DNA from: Symbiodinium natans
Lineage: Eukaryota > Sar > Dinophyceae > Suessiales > Symbiodiniaceae
Reading direction: 5' to 3'
Assembly: GCA_905221605.1 (NCBI GenBank)
Contig: CAJNDS010002812.1
Location: 377,001-441,000 of the forward strand
DNA length: 64,000 bases
The notes beneath the pieces were generated by a model. It was not told the DNA's origin. It searched no databases and worked only from the letters and a program-made list of their open reading frames with translations. The number at the start of each line of letters is the position of its first letter. Positions within the stretch are counted from its first letter, which is position 1. Below are positions 50,537 to 61,035 of this stretch, piece by piece. A program made the translations under genes and the position numbers.

Positions 50537-50585
50537 AGATTCGGCACCTCATGCTCCAAGATGGACTCCTGAATAGCTGCGTGAG

Positions 50586-50665
50586 GCCGATTGCGCGAAG
50601 CAGCGCGGCGTGAGTTCCACCGGCCTCCTGACGGACTTTTGAGATTTGGCTCTGCGGGCTTCGAG
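50586..50665 (+). CDS. Exon-like segment, basic
   Basis: GCGTGAG|G, peptide RLREAARREFHRPPDG then LLRFGSAGFE, GT donor at a TTTAGGG unit. A minus frame is also open. Confidence 0.4.
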
Positions 50666-51357
50666 GTTTAGGGTTTATGTTTTAGGGTTTAGGGTTTAGG
50701 GTGTAGGGTTGTAGGGTTGTAGGGTTTAGGGTTTAGGGTTTAGGGTTTGCTGTACATATACATATGTATGGCGACCCCCTCGATGATTCACGCCCCGTGG
50801 TTTCAGTCTTACCGCGATTCTGAATGTATACAGGCTCTATATATGGGTTTTAAATACTGCAGGAACCAATGTCGATGACCGTTTCTCATCAACATGCTTT
50901 GGCATGTAGTGGAAGAAGCAAGAGAGCAGAGTCATGTTGGCAGATGCTCTAGATTCGGCTCTAGTGAGGATATCTATACATATATATATATATCTCTTGG
51001 AGAAAGGAACGGCCCCGCTCAGAATGCGCTTCAGGGCTTCGTTTGTCAGTGCATGCATTAAAGAGTGAATAGTGAAACCTCAAAATCAAAAGACAAGCCA
51101 CGAGATTTCGGGCCTGGAGGCTCTTTGTTGCTTTTTGAAAACCCTATACCCCAAGCACCGTTATCAAGACCCTGCAAACCCTGTATCCCGAAACCCCCTA
51201 AATCCAAGAACCTAAAAAGCCCCAAACCCTATCAACCCTGAGCCCTAAACCCCACAGGCATCAGCAATCTTTCCAGAAAGCCCTACATTTGCTACCCTAA
51301 ACCTAAACCCTAAACCCTAAACCCTAAACCCTAAACCCCGGAGCCCTTGCGCCCGAG

Positions 51358-51444
51358 GTTGGCCGGCGCCTTGCTGAACGACCCTCCGCAGCCGGCACTC
51401 GCATGGCAGCCTCCGGTCCCTCAGAGGCCCCTGACAGAAGCAGC
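51358..51444 (+). CDS. Exon-like segment (29 codons)
   Basis: GCCCGAG|G, peptide VGRRLAERPSAAGTRM then AASGPSEAPDRSS, donor GTTGGG. An internal ATG could be a start. CCCTAAA before, TTTAGGG after. Confidence 0.45.
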
Positions 51445-52560
51445 GTTGGGTTTTGGGCTTAGGGCTTAGGGCTTAGGGTTTAGGGCTTAGGGTTTAGGGT
51501 TTAGGGTTTAGGGTTTAGGGTGCGGGGCTTAGGGGTTGCAAGCGGGTTTAGACGGGCTAGGGAGATGGTTTAGAGTTTGGGAGTCTTTTGTGTTGCAGCG
51601 TTGGGTTTCGGGGCAGGGTGGCTTCGGGGGGCTGTGTAGGTTTAGATGGGTTAGGGAGATCTGTTGTTCTGATATTTGAAGGTCTTCCGAGGGGATATAG
51701 TATCGTGGAGGCTGGGCCCCTTAGTTCCCAACGGCATGTACTGTTGGTGTTCCGTCGCCAAAGGGGAGGGGCCGGACGAAAACAGAACACTGGCCGGGAG
51801 ATGCCGGGAGAAAGATTGATACATTTTCCAGTACTGTGCAGAATATGAAGCAGGCTGTTGAGCCCGAACAAGTAGCACTAGAGAGTACAGAGAAAATATG
51901 TACGCATAGAATAACTTTATCATTGCCATGCGCAACTCACTAAACTAAACTATAAGGCATGACCAACCATGCAGCTGCAATCGCGTCATGGACACAGACG
52001 AGGTACCATACCGATTCTGATTATGTCCTTTCACAAGAAGCGCCAGCATTGCGTTTACTGACATTATTGTTCATGTGTTTTGGAAGTTGTCCTTCCTTGG
52101 GCCATCAACTATATCCCCCTTGGGAATTATTTTTTATACAAAACCCAAGAGGATTTTAAACATATTTTTACTAAGGTTCTAAAGGGAAGTATAGTCAATA
52201 GTTTTGTGAGTTGGCGGCGATGGCTTAGACTAGACGGTGCATGGGGATGCTGAGGGGATCGAATGCTCTGATGGCTTTCTTGCGGTTCGCAGAAGGATAT
52301 GAGAAACCCCAAGCCCTAAACCTGAAGCCCGAATGTAGGGTCGGAAGAATTCCTACTCGTATTCCCTTATGTATAATTATACCACGATAACCCACCCACC
52401 CACCCACCCCAACCCTGTTCAATTATCAAGGCCCCTGTATATTACCGGAAACCAAACTTGAAACACAGGCACAGGCCCTGAGCCCCAAAGTCAACAAGCT
52501 CAACCTTGAGCCCCTAAACCCTCTCTTCTCTTCGAAGCTTTGGGCCCTGAACCCTGGCTT
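51445..52560. other. Unassigned sequence with element fragments
   Basis: TTAGGG-type copies at 51460-51530, two overlapping open frames on opposite strands at 51560-51930 (unresolved), a family K repeat (52113-52195) and a family L repeat (52338-52445). Confidence 0.35.
52113..52195. mobile_element. Repeat element, family K, copy 1
   Basis: TATCCCCCTTGGGAATTATTT ... CCCAAGAGGATTTTAAACATA ... TAAGGTTCTAAAGGGAAGTATAG matches 60752-60846 in order. Confidence 0.65.
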
Positions 52561-52637
52561 GGGGTTTAGGGTTTAGGGTTTAGGGTTTAGGGTTTAGGGT
52601 TTGGGGTTTAGGGTTTAGGGTTTAGGGTTCGGGTTTA
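52559..52637 (+). repeat. Telomeric tract (TTTAGGG)
   Basis: Eleven units. Confidence 0.9.
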
Positions 52638-52670
52638 GCCCAACCCAGCCCCCCCTTGCCATCTTTCCAG

Positions 52671-52711
52671 GTCAGCGTCCAAGTCACCACGCTCTGGACC
52701 CCGGGCTTCCA
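52671..52711 (+). CDS. Exon-like segment
   Basis: CATCTTTCCAG|G is a textbook pyrimidine-rich acceptor. Peptide VSVQVTTLWTPGF, GT donor. Confidence 0.5.
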
Positions 52712-52714
52712 GTC

Positions 52715-52850
52715 CCTTAGCAGCTGAGTGAGTAATTACACTTTACACTTTTTTGGGTTTAGGGTTTAGGGTTTAGGGTCTATGATCTCTACAAGACTAA
52801 AAGTCTGCACTTTTTTGGGGGCTTATGAGCTCAGCAACTTAGGTCCGGCC
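52715..52850. mobile_element. Possible element split by a telomeric tract
   Basis: CCCTTAGCAGCTGAGTGAG ... CTTTACACTTTTTTGGG at left mirrors GTCTGCACTTTTTTGGGGG ... TATGAGCTCAGCAACTTAGG at right; three TTTAGGG units sit in the middle. Confidence 0.45.
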
Positions 52851-53040
52851 GGCCACATCGTGGCGTGATGAGCAAGTGGTTTGTTGTCTGGGGCGGTCTG
52901 TGCGTTTAGGTCTAGGCCTTAGGGTTTAGGGTTTGAGGTTTGGGGTTTGGGATTAGGGTTTAGGGTTTAGGGTTTGGGGTTTAGTGTTTACGGTTTAGGT
53001 GCCACTGGGGCCACTGGGGCTGTAGCTTTTGGCTTCAGAG

Positions 53041-53124
53041 GTTATCCCGCGAGCCATGTTCGACATGTCAGATCCATGTTATGTTTCCTCAAGTTTCGCC
53101 AGCGCTGCTCTCAACCTCTTGTGA
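53041..53124 (+). CDS. Exon-like, possibly terminal
   Basis: CTTCAGAG|G, peptide VIPRAMFDMSDPCYVSS then SFASAALNLL, TGA. A GT just before the stop could be a donor instead. Confidence 0.5.
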   Translation, partial: VIPRAMFDMSDPCYVSSSFASAALNLL

Positions 53125-53200
53125 AGCCCGAACCCAAAAACCTAAACCCCAACCCTAAACCCTAAACCCTAAACCCTAAACCTACAGTGTGGTGTCTTAG

Positions 53201-53254
53201 GAGCTCACCTTTCGGCTGGAGCTGTCCTTCGGCGACCTGCGCGTCGCCAGTTGA
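53201..53254 (+). CDS. Exon-like, terminal (stop TGA)
   Basis: GTGTCTTAG|G, peptide ELTFRLELSFGDLRVAS, TGA. Confidence 0.45.
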   Translation, partial: ELTFRLELSFGDLRVAS

Positions 53255-53758
53255 TGATTCATCGAGCAGATATTTTAGGGTTTAGGGTTTAGGGTTTAGG
53301 GTTCGGGGGTTTAGGGTTTAGGGTTGAGATATTTTAGCCAGGATGTGGGTTTGTTGGGGGGTTTTAAGGATTTGGGAGCTTTTGGGTACTAGGAGCAGGT
53401 TTTGGGAGCTTTTTGGAGCCTTCAAACTGTGGTGGGAGAACCTGGCTTAGCCTTTAATGTCCCTGGCTGCGGAGAAGTAAGTGAAGTCTAGCACAGTTTC
53501 AGGTAGCTTCCCCTATACCCAAGATGTTTCTTGCATAGCGCCGAGCCGGGAAACTCCCGTCCTGAAATTGTCCTCAAGTCAGGTTCAGGGTTTATAGGGC
53601 ACCGTATACACCCTAAAAACACACCAGAATCCTTAAGCCCTTGTTGCACCTAGGAAGCTCAGAAGACCTGGGCCTTTGCGCCTCAATTTTGCGTTTAGGT
53701 CCTCACCGGTATGGAGCTCAAAGGCATAGAAGGTTTAGGGTTCGGGGTAGACATGCAG

Positions 53759-53779
53759 GAACCCTTTGTGGAAGAGAAG
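53759..53779 (+). CDS. Micro-exon (7 codons)
   Basis: ACATGCAG|G, EPFVEEK, donor AAG|GTGAGT: consensus splice sites at both ends of 21 bases. Confidence 0.45.
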
Positions 53780-53898
53780 GTGAGTATGCCTGACAACTCA
53801 GGGGGACATCACACCCTTGCAAGGGTTCAATACAGCTTATGCTGGGTAGACTTTTCGGGTTCGGGGTTGAGGGCTTACGGCTTAGGGAGGTCAGGCTC

Positions 53899-54094
53899 TA
53901 CTTGGAGGTTGATGGTACTTACTGGCCCGTTGTATCTGTACTTTAAACTGTACTCATAACCATATTAGGGCACTTAGGGGGCTTATTAGTGGGTTATAAG
54001 TACAGTTATAATACCCTAAACCCTAAACCCTAAACCCTATATCCTAAACCCTAAACCCTAAATTAGTTAGTAAGTACCATGAACCTCCAAGCAG
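53899..54094. mobile_element. Family D element split by a telomeric tract
   Basis: TACTTGGAGGTTGATGGTACTTA at left and TAAGTACCATGAACCTCCAAG at right form the inverted ends. CCCTAAA repeats occupy 54011-54061. Confidence 0.8.
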
Positions 54095-54264
54095 CCGGAT
54101 GCACCTGGGGGGGCCATGTTTCTGTGCCCCGCCCGGTGGTTCCTTAGCAGCTCTCAGCTCATCAGCAGCTTTTGAAACTTAGGGTTTTGGGTTTAGGGTT
54201 TAGGGTTTAGGGTTTAGGGTTCAGGGTTCAGGGTTCAGGGTTCTTCCGGTACACTGGAATGAAG

Positions 54265-54285
54265 GAGCCAGCGATCGCTGATGAG
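54265..54285 (+). CDS. Possible micro-exon (7 codons)
   Basis: AATGAAG|G, EPAIADE, donor GTTTGG. Confidence 0.3.
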
Positions 54286-54548
54286 GTTTGGGTTTGGCAT
54301 GTGTAGGGTTTAAAGGGGGTTTATAGGGTTTTGTGTTTATAACTCTAAACCCTGAACCCTAAACCCTTTAGGGCAAACTTTAAGGGGCCCCGGGGGTTCG
54401 ACCATAAGAGCCCAGGATTTCGGCCCAAAGCCGCCACTCAGCTACGATTTGCTTAAGAACCCCGAATAAAGAAGAAGTAGCTCCTTCCTTATAAGGGCAA
54501 TCCAGGGATTGTTCCCCTCATTTTTTGGGAAACCCTTTTTAGCACGAG

Positions 54549-54602
54549 GCCTCCGTACGTCGGGGAGAAGCCCCACGCTTGGTGACGGTGCCCTTGCCCC
54601 AG
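54549..54602 (+). CDS. Exon-like segment
   Basis: GCACGAG|G, peptide ASVRRGEAPRLVTVPLPQ, GC donor. Confidence 0.4.
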
Positions 54603-54786
54603 GCCGCCTGGAGTTCAGGCTGTTGGGTTTAGGGTTGAGGGTTTAGGGTTTAGGGTTTAGGGTTTAGGGTTGAGGCTTATATAGGGTTGAGGCTGTACGG
54701 GTTTAAGGGTTTGGGGCTTTCAGTGGCTTTGGAGGTCAAGGGCTTAGGAGTTTGGGGTTTTGGGGATGAGGGTTTAGGGGGTTTAG

Positions 54787-54853
54787 GCTGGGACTCCGCA
54801 TTGGCTTGTGCTGCTGAAAACATCTGGCGCTCGCGCATGGGAGCGCTGAACAC
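54787..54853 (+). CDS. Exon-like segment with TTTAG|G acceptor
   Basis: GGGGTTTAG|G, peptide WDSALACAAENIWRSRM then GALN, donor GTGTAT; reading on, a stop follows at 54875. The acceptor is part of a telomeric unit. Confidence 0.4.
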
Positions 54854-55044
54854 GTGTATCTGGGAATCCTTATGATTGACGGGCAGGACACGTTAGGGTC
54901 TTGGGGGTGTGGCCTCAACCCTAGAGCCTATGAAGCCCCAAGGAGTTGTGAAATTTCGAGGATCATGGCCTCGATATGCGTAGGCCTTCCGGTTGCACGT
55001 GACAGGCTCAGGCTTCATCCAGGGGCATGAAGGGTTCTACTATA

Positions 55045-55148
55045 TGCTTAAGAACCCCAAAAGAAAAGAAAACAAATAATAATCCCTATATGACCCTTAA
55101 GAAGGAAGAATATGTTTTTGTATTTCCGGGGTTCTTAAGCAATTAGCA
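55045..55148. mobile_element. Inverted-repeat element, family E
   Basis: TGCTTAAGAACCCCAAAAG at left, CGGGGTTCTTAAGCAATTAGCAG at right. Confidence 0.75.
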
Positions 55149-55253
55149 GAGTTTGCGCTGTGACGGCTTGAGGTTTTGGGGTTTGCGCCCCTTGCTACTC
55201 CAGCCAGCACTCGCCCCGAAACGTCCAGAATCTAGCCGGTTTGCTGCCCAGGA

Positions 55254-55312
55254 AACCCTAAACCCTAAGCCCTAAACCCTAAACCCTAAACCCTAACCCT
55301 AAACCCTAAACC
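55254..55312 (-). repeat. Telomeric tract (CCCTAAA)
   Basis: Eight units, ending six bases before an exon acceptor. Confidence 0.9.
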
Positions 55313-55318
55313 CACAAG

Positions 55319-55396
55319 GAGATCACGCAATGGATCCTGCATGCAGCCGAGAGTGGCATCCAGGCGATCCAGCCGCTGAGGACTTTTGCAGCATGA
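55319..55396 (+). CDS. Exon-like, terminal (stop TGA)
   Basis: CCCACAAG|G, peptide EITQWILHAAESGIQAI then QPLRTFAA, TGA. One of the clearest coding pieces; helical. Family not recognised. Confidence 0.6.
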   Translation, partial: EITQWILHAAESGIQAIQPLRTFAA

Positions 55397-55446
55397 GGGG
55401 GGTTGGCCGCAGATGCTGGTCGCTGAACCCTGAAACCCTGATCCTA

Positions 55447-55501
55447 GCCCTAAACCCTAAACCCTAAACCCTAAACCCTAAACCCTAAACCCTAAACCCT
55501 A
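55447..55501 (-). repeat. Telomeric tract (CCCTAAA)
   Basis: Eight heptamers just after a stop codon. Confidence 0.95.
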
Positions 55502-55643
55502 CTTTTGTGTACCCACTTGCCAAATGTTCACCTGCATCCAAAGCGCTGGCTGGTTTTTCAGCTCTTGGGGCCCTTGGGGCTTCGAGTTGAGAGGCCTCAG
55601 AGTCGAGTGGAGTCAGGCCTTTGCCTCGCTTCGGGGTTATGGG

Positions 55644-55830
55644 GGTTTTATAGGGTTTATAGGGTTTATGGGGTTTATGGGGTTTATGGGGTTTATAGGG
55701 TTTATAGGGTTTATAAGGTTTAAAGGGTTTATAGGGTTTATAGGGTTTATGGGCCGTACGGGGTTTATAGGGTTTATGGGGTTTATGGGGGGGGTTTGGA
55801 GGGTTTGCAGGGTTTAGAGGGTTTGTTGGG
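55644..55830 (+). repeat. GGGTTTATA/GGGGTTTAT array
   Basis: Nine-base variants of the telomeric unit, about eighteen copies. Confidence 0.85.
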
Positions 55831-56133
55831 TTTAGAGGCGAGGGTTTGTGATTTTGTGATGGGGATCTGTAGAGTATAGGGTCTAGGGTTCATAAGGTTT
55901 AGAGGGTCAAGGGTTTAGAGTTTTGAAGCCCCCCAGTATGCCCTAGGCCCTAAACCCTAAACCCTAAACCCTGAACCCTGAACCCTGAACCCTCAACCCT
56001 CAACCCTAAACCCTCTTCAGAGGATCCCAACCACCTGCCCTGCGCTGCGGCTCTTTGCAGAGGCGCCATGAGAGTTCGCCTCCCACATTGACATGGAGCG
56101 CCCTTCATGTTTCACCTTTACCAAACCCCTCAG
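55831..56133. other. Short CCCTAAA/CCCTGAA tract and unresolved sequence
   Basis: A tract at 55945-56015, then a segment near 56060-56110 open on both strands. Confidence 0.3.
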
Positions 56134-56287
56134 GGTTTAGGGTAGGGTTTAGGGTTTAGGGTTTAGGGTTTAGGGTTTAGGGTTTAGGGTTTAGGGTTTA
56201 GGGTTTAGGGTTTGGGGTTTGGGGTTTGGGGTTTGGGGTTTGGGGTTTGGGGTTTAGGGTTTAGGGTTTGGGGTTTGGGGTTTAGGG
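56133..56287 (+). repeat. TTTAGGG passing into TTTGGGG
   Basis: Eleven TTTAGGG, then seven TTTGGGG, then mixed: variants are clustered, not random. Confidence 0.95.
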
Positions 56288-56340
56288 ATATTTTCCCTTA
56301 TGAGTGCTGGGTACGTGTCCCTTGCTTCGAGGGCATCCAG

Positions 56341-56372
56341 GCCTTCAGACCTCGGCTCCCGGCAGTCCTTGC
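56341..56372 (+). CDS. Exon-like segment
   Basis: GCATCCAG|G, peptide AFRPRLPAVL, donor GC|GTGAGA. Confidence 0.4.
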
Positions 56373-56948
56373 GTGAGACTTCGAGCCACAGAGACCCCTG
56401 CAGCCTAAACGTTCCTGAGCTCCTGTCCCCTTGTTTTTTTTTTGTTTTTTGTTGTTTTTTTTTTTTTTTTTTGGGGGGGGGGGGGGGTTGGGTTTAGGGT
56501 TTAGAGTTCAGGGTTGAGGGTTTTCTCTTCATGAAGTCCTGGCTAAGCCCATCAAAAACCCTGACGCCCCAACACCCCAAACCCCAAACTACACAAAACA
56601 AGCAGCAGTCCCACGCCAGCTCTAGGTAACAGGAGTTCGGTGCCCCGTAGCCCCGTAGAGCCCCTTTAGAGCAAGACTAGGTTCCCAAATTGTGGCGGTT
56701 TTAGGGCGCATTATGGGATTTAGAGTATGTAGGGTTCCATGACTGTTGTTTTTTTTCGGGTTGTTGTTGCGCTGCGAGGCGTGCCGCTCCACCTTAGGGC
56801 TTACGGTGGATTAGAAGTTCGAGGCTTAGGGTTGAATTGGGTTTCGGAATTTCTGAAATACTTTCCCACCAGGGGGGCGGTGCGATGCAAACCTGCGTCG
56901 TTCCAGAAACCCCACAGCAGTTTAGGGCCGCTAGGGTCGAGGGCTCAG

Positions 56949-57011
56949 GAGGTTCCTCTGAAGAAGCAGGGAAGTTCGCACATCCTGTTCCTTGAGCACC
57001 TGACCCCGTAG
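56949..57011 (+). CDS. Exon-like, terminal (stop TAG)
   Basis: GGGCTCAG|G, peptide EVPLKKQGSSHILFLEHL then TP, TAG. Clear coding character. Confidence 0.55.
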   Translation, partial: EVPLKKQGSSHILFLEHLTP

Positions 57012-57840
57012 TAAGCACAGCTTCCCAAAGCCCCAACTGAAACCAAAGCCCAAAGCCAAAGTTCCCAGCTTCATGCGCCAGAGGTTGCAGCCATCGATGA
57101 CCAGCCGGCGTGCCGTTGCTGAAGATTGGCGGAGTACTTGTCAAGCTTACAGTTCAGGACTTGTTGTGGTGTCTGGTCCTCGTCATGATTTGAAGTATAT
57201 TCCTTGGATAAAGTGGTATTGACATTGAGCTCTGGGTTAGGGCTTCGTTGGGGTGTGGTCTTTGGGTTGCGAAATTGGAGTTTGGGACATTTTCAGCCAG
57301 AACTTCAAAGCAGACTCAACATGCCAGGGTTTATAGAGCTTAGGGTTTATTGCCGAGTGCGTGCTGAGTTGTCGGGGGTTTCGGCTTGAGGGTTTAAAGT
57401 TTAAGCTTCGATTCTGCGGTTCCAGATCTTACAGACAGATAACCCTACCGTAGCACGCTGCACAACTAACCCGACTGTAGCCAAACCACCACTGCCTGCC
57501 ATTGCTCTGCGGAGATCCTTCGTTTTATATGTATCTGAGAGTATCTGAGAATACACCTATCTGTCTGGTTATCTAGGACGCAGTTTCGGCCTCTGGTTCC
57601 TGCAGGCTCAGTGCTAAGCCATAAATCATAGCAAACCCGACCTTTGGGGTTGAGGAGCTTAGGATTCCTGAGTCCCCACCACCGTTTTGTTCCGAGGCAT
57701 TGGCCTTGCTTCGAGCTGTCAAACGACATTCTCCACGAGGACGTATCCGCATACCCAGGGACTCACCGCTCGTAATTAAGCTGGACCCCCCCCCCCATAG
57801 TGGTACTCTTCTTCCTCCTCAGTTACTGGGCCGTTGTGAG
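57012..57840. other. Unassigned sequence
   Basis: Overlapping open frames without recognisable motifs; few telomeric copies in this stretch, unlike its surroundings. Confidence 0.3.
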
Positions 57841-57882
57841 ATTTCTGGGCATTCGCTTGCAAACGTGGCATGAGCACCACAG

Positions 57883-57964
57883 GAAGCTCAGGAGTCAAGT
57901 GGCCAGCATCGTTGGGGAGCTAAGTACCAAAAGCCCTACTTTCCGGGGCTTTGAGACGTAATTC
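57883..57964 (+). CDS. Exon-like, frame uncertain
   Basis: CACCACAG|G then EAQESSGQHRWGAKYQ and KPYFPGL with a stop; an alternative frame (KLRSQVASIVGELST) is equally open and starts before the acceptor. Confidence 0.35.
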
Positions 57965-57967
57965 CAA

Positions 57968-58072
57968 GCTTGGTAGCCCAGAGGTACCCTTTCCACTTTT
58001 TTGGTTCAGGTTCCCTTATAAAGGAACCATCCCAGAAAAGGGTGCCCGTATTGCAAGAATATTAGGGGTTTC
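57968..58072. mobile_element. Inverted-repeat element, family F (left part)
   Basis: TGGTAGCCCAGAGGTACCC ... TTTTTTGGTTCAGGTTCCC then TTATAAAGGAACC. A family C sequence (GGGGTTTCCGAAATTTGGG, 58074-58140) follows directly. Confidence 0.65.
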
Positions 58073-58225
58073 CGAAATTTGGGTACCTTATTAGGCTCCT
58101 TATGAAAAAAGGGACTCCTATTCTTTAGTAGACCCTTTAAGGGATTATGTAGGGTACCACAATCCCCCCCTTCCCTATACTAACCAACAGTAAGGCAAAG
58201 CTCCTCGTGACTCGTGCGGCTGCAG

Positions 58226-58275
58226 GACGCCTCCCAGATTCTCATTGACAAAGTCCTGCTGTCGCTCTGTCCAAA
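58226..58275 (+). CDS. Exon-like segment
   Basis: CGGCTGCAG|G, peptide DASQILIDKVLLSLCP, GC donor splitting a codon (phase 2). Confidence 0.55.
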
Positions 58276-58504
58276 GCTTAAGACCCAACGCCTGAATTCA
58301 GGGAACCCCAAGGCAACTAGAAGGATTATTCGGGGGGGTAGCTTGTCTTCCTCAAACCTATAGGGGGTATAAGTGACTCGGTAGATCCTCAGGACATTTC
58401 ATATTTCCCCCCATTGGGTTCAAGAGGCTCACTTTCAGGAATAGTGGTCAGAGAGGTTTAAGGGCCATCCCTGGAAGCCCAAGGCTTTGAGCCCTCGAAA
58501 AACA

Positions 58505-58563
58505 TAGGGTTTAGGGTTTAGGGTTTAGGGTTTAGGGTTTAGGGTTTAGGGTTTAGGGTTCTT
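58505..58563 (+). repeat. Telomeric tract (TTTAGGG)
   Basis: Eight perfect heptamers. Confidence 0.95.
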
Positions 58564-59004
58564 TTTGGGAGGGTTGGGTTGGCACCGGGTTGGGGGGGGG
58601 ACTTGGTACTGAAAGTAGGGTTTACAGTACGTTGGTGGTAGTTTGCGCAGCAGGAAGTATGCAGTACAGTCTTGACCCACGGGGTGTGTTACAGATGCAG
58701 ATGTTGTGAAAGTTATTGAGGAGTAGCGGAGTTAAACGAATCTTGTTTGCGTGGGCCTGCGCAGCGGAGCTGTATCCCCTGTTTCGATTATTTTTATCTT
58801 CCAGCAAAACCCTAAACCCCAAACCCTAAACTGTCTTGGGTGTTTTGGGTTTCGGGCTCAGCTGCGTGAGCAGGCGCTGGCCCCTCCCCACCCCAACCAC
58901 ACCACCCCCGGATCCTACATGTATAAGACCTCGTATATGGGGTTTACGACATTATGGTGTCTCATGGGGTCATTCGGGTCCAACTGAAATCAGGGGTCCG
59001 CAGG

Positions 59005-59160
59005 CATATGTATACATAAATAAATAAATATATATATATATATATATTTATTTATATTTTTATTTATTTATGTAATTATTTTCTTATATATTATATATGT
59101 ACATACAATGTATAGTATACATTATATATATATATTTATTTATTTATTTATAATGTGTTC
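59005..59160. repeat. AT-rich TA/TTTA repeats
   Basis: Tandem TA and TTTA runs. Confidence 0.9.
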
Positions 59161-59719
59161 GTATACATAGATAATTGTGTGTGTATATAGATACATAAAC
59201 TTTGTATGTGTACACATATTTCTATACACCTGTAAAGGTCCAAAAAGGCCAAGGGCCCAAATTAGGGGCCCATACACATCCCTTCCATACTCTCCGCAAC
59301 AAAAGCTTGTGAACTGGAAGGCCTGCAACCCTTCGAACTTATAGCCCTAAACCCTAAACCCTAGACCCCAAACCCTAAACCCTAAACCCAGCCCTGGGCC
59401 TCCTTCAGCGAAGCACACGCCACCAAAAGTCAGCTCAAATGTAGCTGGTAAGCATGCAACATGCGTGTAGGTTCATGCCAGGATTGGCTATTATACCCTA
59501 TAATCCCTTAAAAGGCCCTTTATAGGGTTCAATAAGGGGATTTTTCAGGCCGAATAGCCCATTCTGGTCGTCAAACCCTACAGACCCTAAGCCCTCTTCA
59601 CCCCCAAGCGCGCGAAGCGCTAAACCCCGAAACCCCGAACTCGAAAACCTACAACCCAGAGCCTAAACCCCTAAGCCCCTTGTACAGCCCCAAGCCCCCA
59701 AAACCCAAAAAACCCAAAG

Positions 59720-59801
59720 GTCCCTGAAACACTGGGAGAGCCACAAGAGGCGCTTGAACGACGCGCTGGAGCAGCTGGCTTCTACTCAGAAGCACCTCCA
59801 G
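59720..59801 (+). CDS. Exon-like segment, coiled-coil character
   Basis: CCCAAAG|G in phase 2, which completes the Lys codon left by 58275. Peptide SLKHWESHKRRLNDALEQ then LASTQKHLQ, GC donor. Probably the same gene as 58226. Confidence 0.6.
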
Positions 59802-59966
59802 GCAGGCCCTTGGGGGGTATTTTTTTTTTTTAAATTTCCCTTACTGTTGTTGAAGAGGAGCGCATTTTAGGGTTTTTTTTGACAAAGGCCACTAGAGGGC
59901 CAACCTCGAGTCAGTTCCCGTGCGCTGGGCTTAGGGGATGTTGAGGTTTAGGGTGCGGGTCTTACC

Positions 59967-60057
59967 TAAAGGCTCCTATGTAGTACCTTTTCTGGGTCGT
60001 GTACTAGAATCCCCTTTAACTAGCCGCGAAAGGAACAACATTAGGGCTTTCAGGTAG
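59967..60057. mobile_element. Inverted-repeat element, family B
   Basis: TTACCTAAAGGCTCCTATG at left, GGAACAACATTAGGGC then TTTCAGGTAG at right. Confidence 0.8.
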
Positions 60058-60205
60058 AGTGCAAGGTTTAGGTGGGAGTCGTGTTCGCGCTTGTGGTGCG
60101 GGATGTCGTGGGAGTTGCTTGTTGTTTAGAGCGCGCGGCGGTACTTTTGTTGAGTGCTCTTCAGGGTCTCGGACGGTTTGAGGTGTTGTGTGGAAGGGTG
60201 TGCAG

Positions 60206-60306
60206 GTGCTACAGAACACCAGCTGGTGCCTCCCACAACTTTACCCCAGACATCCAGCCACCTAGTTACTTCAAGGATCTGGGCATGTACGAAACAGTTC
60301 TTCTGA
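60206..60306 (+). CDS. Exon-like segment
   Basis: GTGTGCAG|G. One frame reads CYRTPAGASHNFTPDIQP then PSYFKDLGMYETVLL and a GC donor. The phase-0 frame, which fits 59801, instead stops at 60265 (VLQNTSWCLPQLY...). Confidence 0.45.
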
Positions 60307-60589
60307 GCTGGGCTATCTATATCAAGCTAGGGTCCCCCTCTGAGGGTGCTCCTCTATGGCTTTGTAGGGGCTCCATGGCTTAGTAGGCGCTCTGGCCCAG
60401 ATCACAGGTCCTCGGAGTCTCTCAGCCAACCCCCCCCCCCCCCCCGCCCCAAATCCCCAAATCCCCAAACCCCAAACCCTAAACCCTAAACCCTCAACCC
60501 TAAACCCTAAACCTTGGGCTATATATTTGTATATACATGTAAACAACTCTCGCCCTCTTTTTTTGGCCCAGGACTAGCACAATGAGGAC

Positions 60590-61035
60590 CCCCATTTGGG
60601 GGTGTCCGAAATTTAGGGGTACCTCCTTGGTCCCAGATTTCCGTAAACCCCCCCGCCCCCCCCCATTTGGTGGAAAGGTTCGATTCCTTAATGGTTTGGG
60701 CCTGGGCTGGGACCCTTTATATAGAGCCCCAATAGTAGGATTCCTGTATCTTTATCCCCCTTAGAAATTATTTCTTCTTGTTGTTCATATACATCCCAAG
60801 AGGATATTAACGATATTAGCTTTATTAAGGTTCTAAGGGAGTATAGGTATCATCAGGACCCCAATAAGGTACCTCTAACTTCGGAAACCCCCATATCCCT
60901 TTGTACCCTGTAACCCCTTATATACCCTACAGCCTACCCCTTCCACTTTTCGGAAACCCGCATTCAAGGGTTCCCCGAAGAGTAGGATTCCCTTCTAAGA
61001 AGGACCCCAATAAGGTACCCTTACTTTCGGAAACC
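60590..61035. mobile_element. Cluster of family C and K element pieces
   Basis: Family C arms occur three times (60600 GTGTCCGAAATTTAGGGG; 60860-60892; 60947-61032 CTTTCGGAAACCC), with a family K copy at 60752-60846 among them. Likely nested insertions. Confidence 0.65.
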
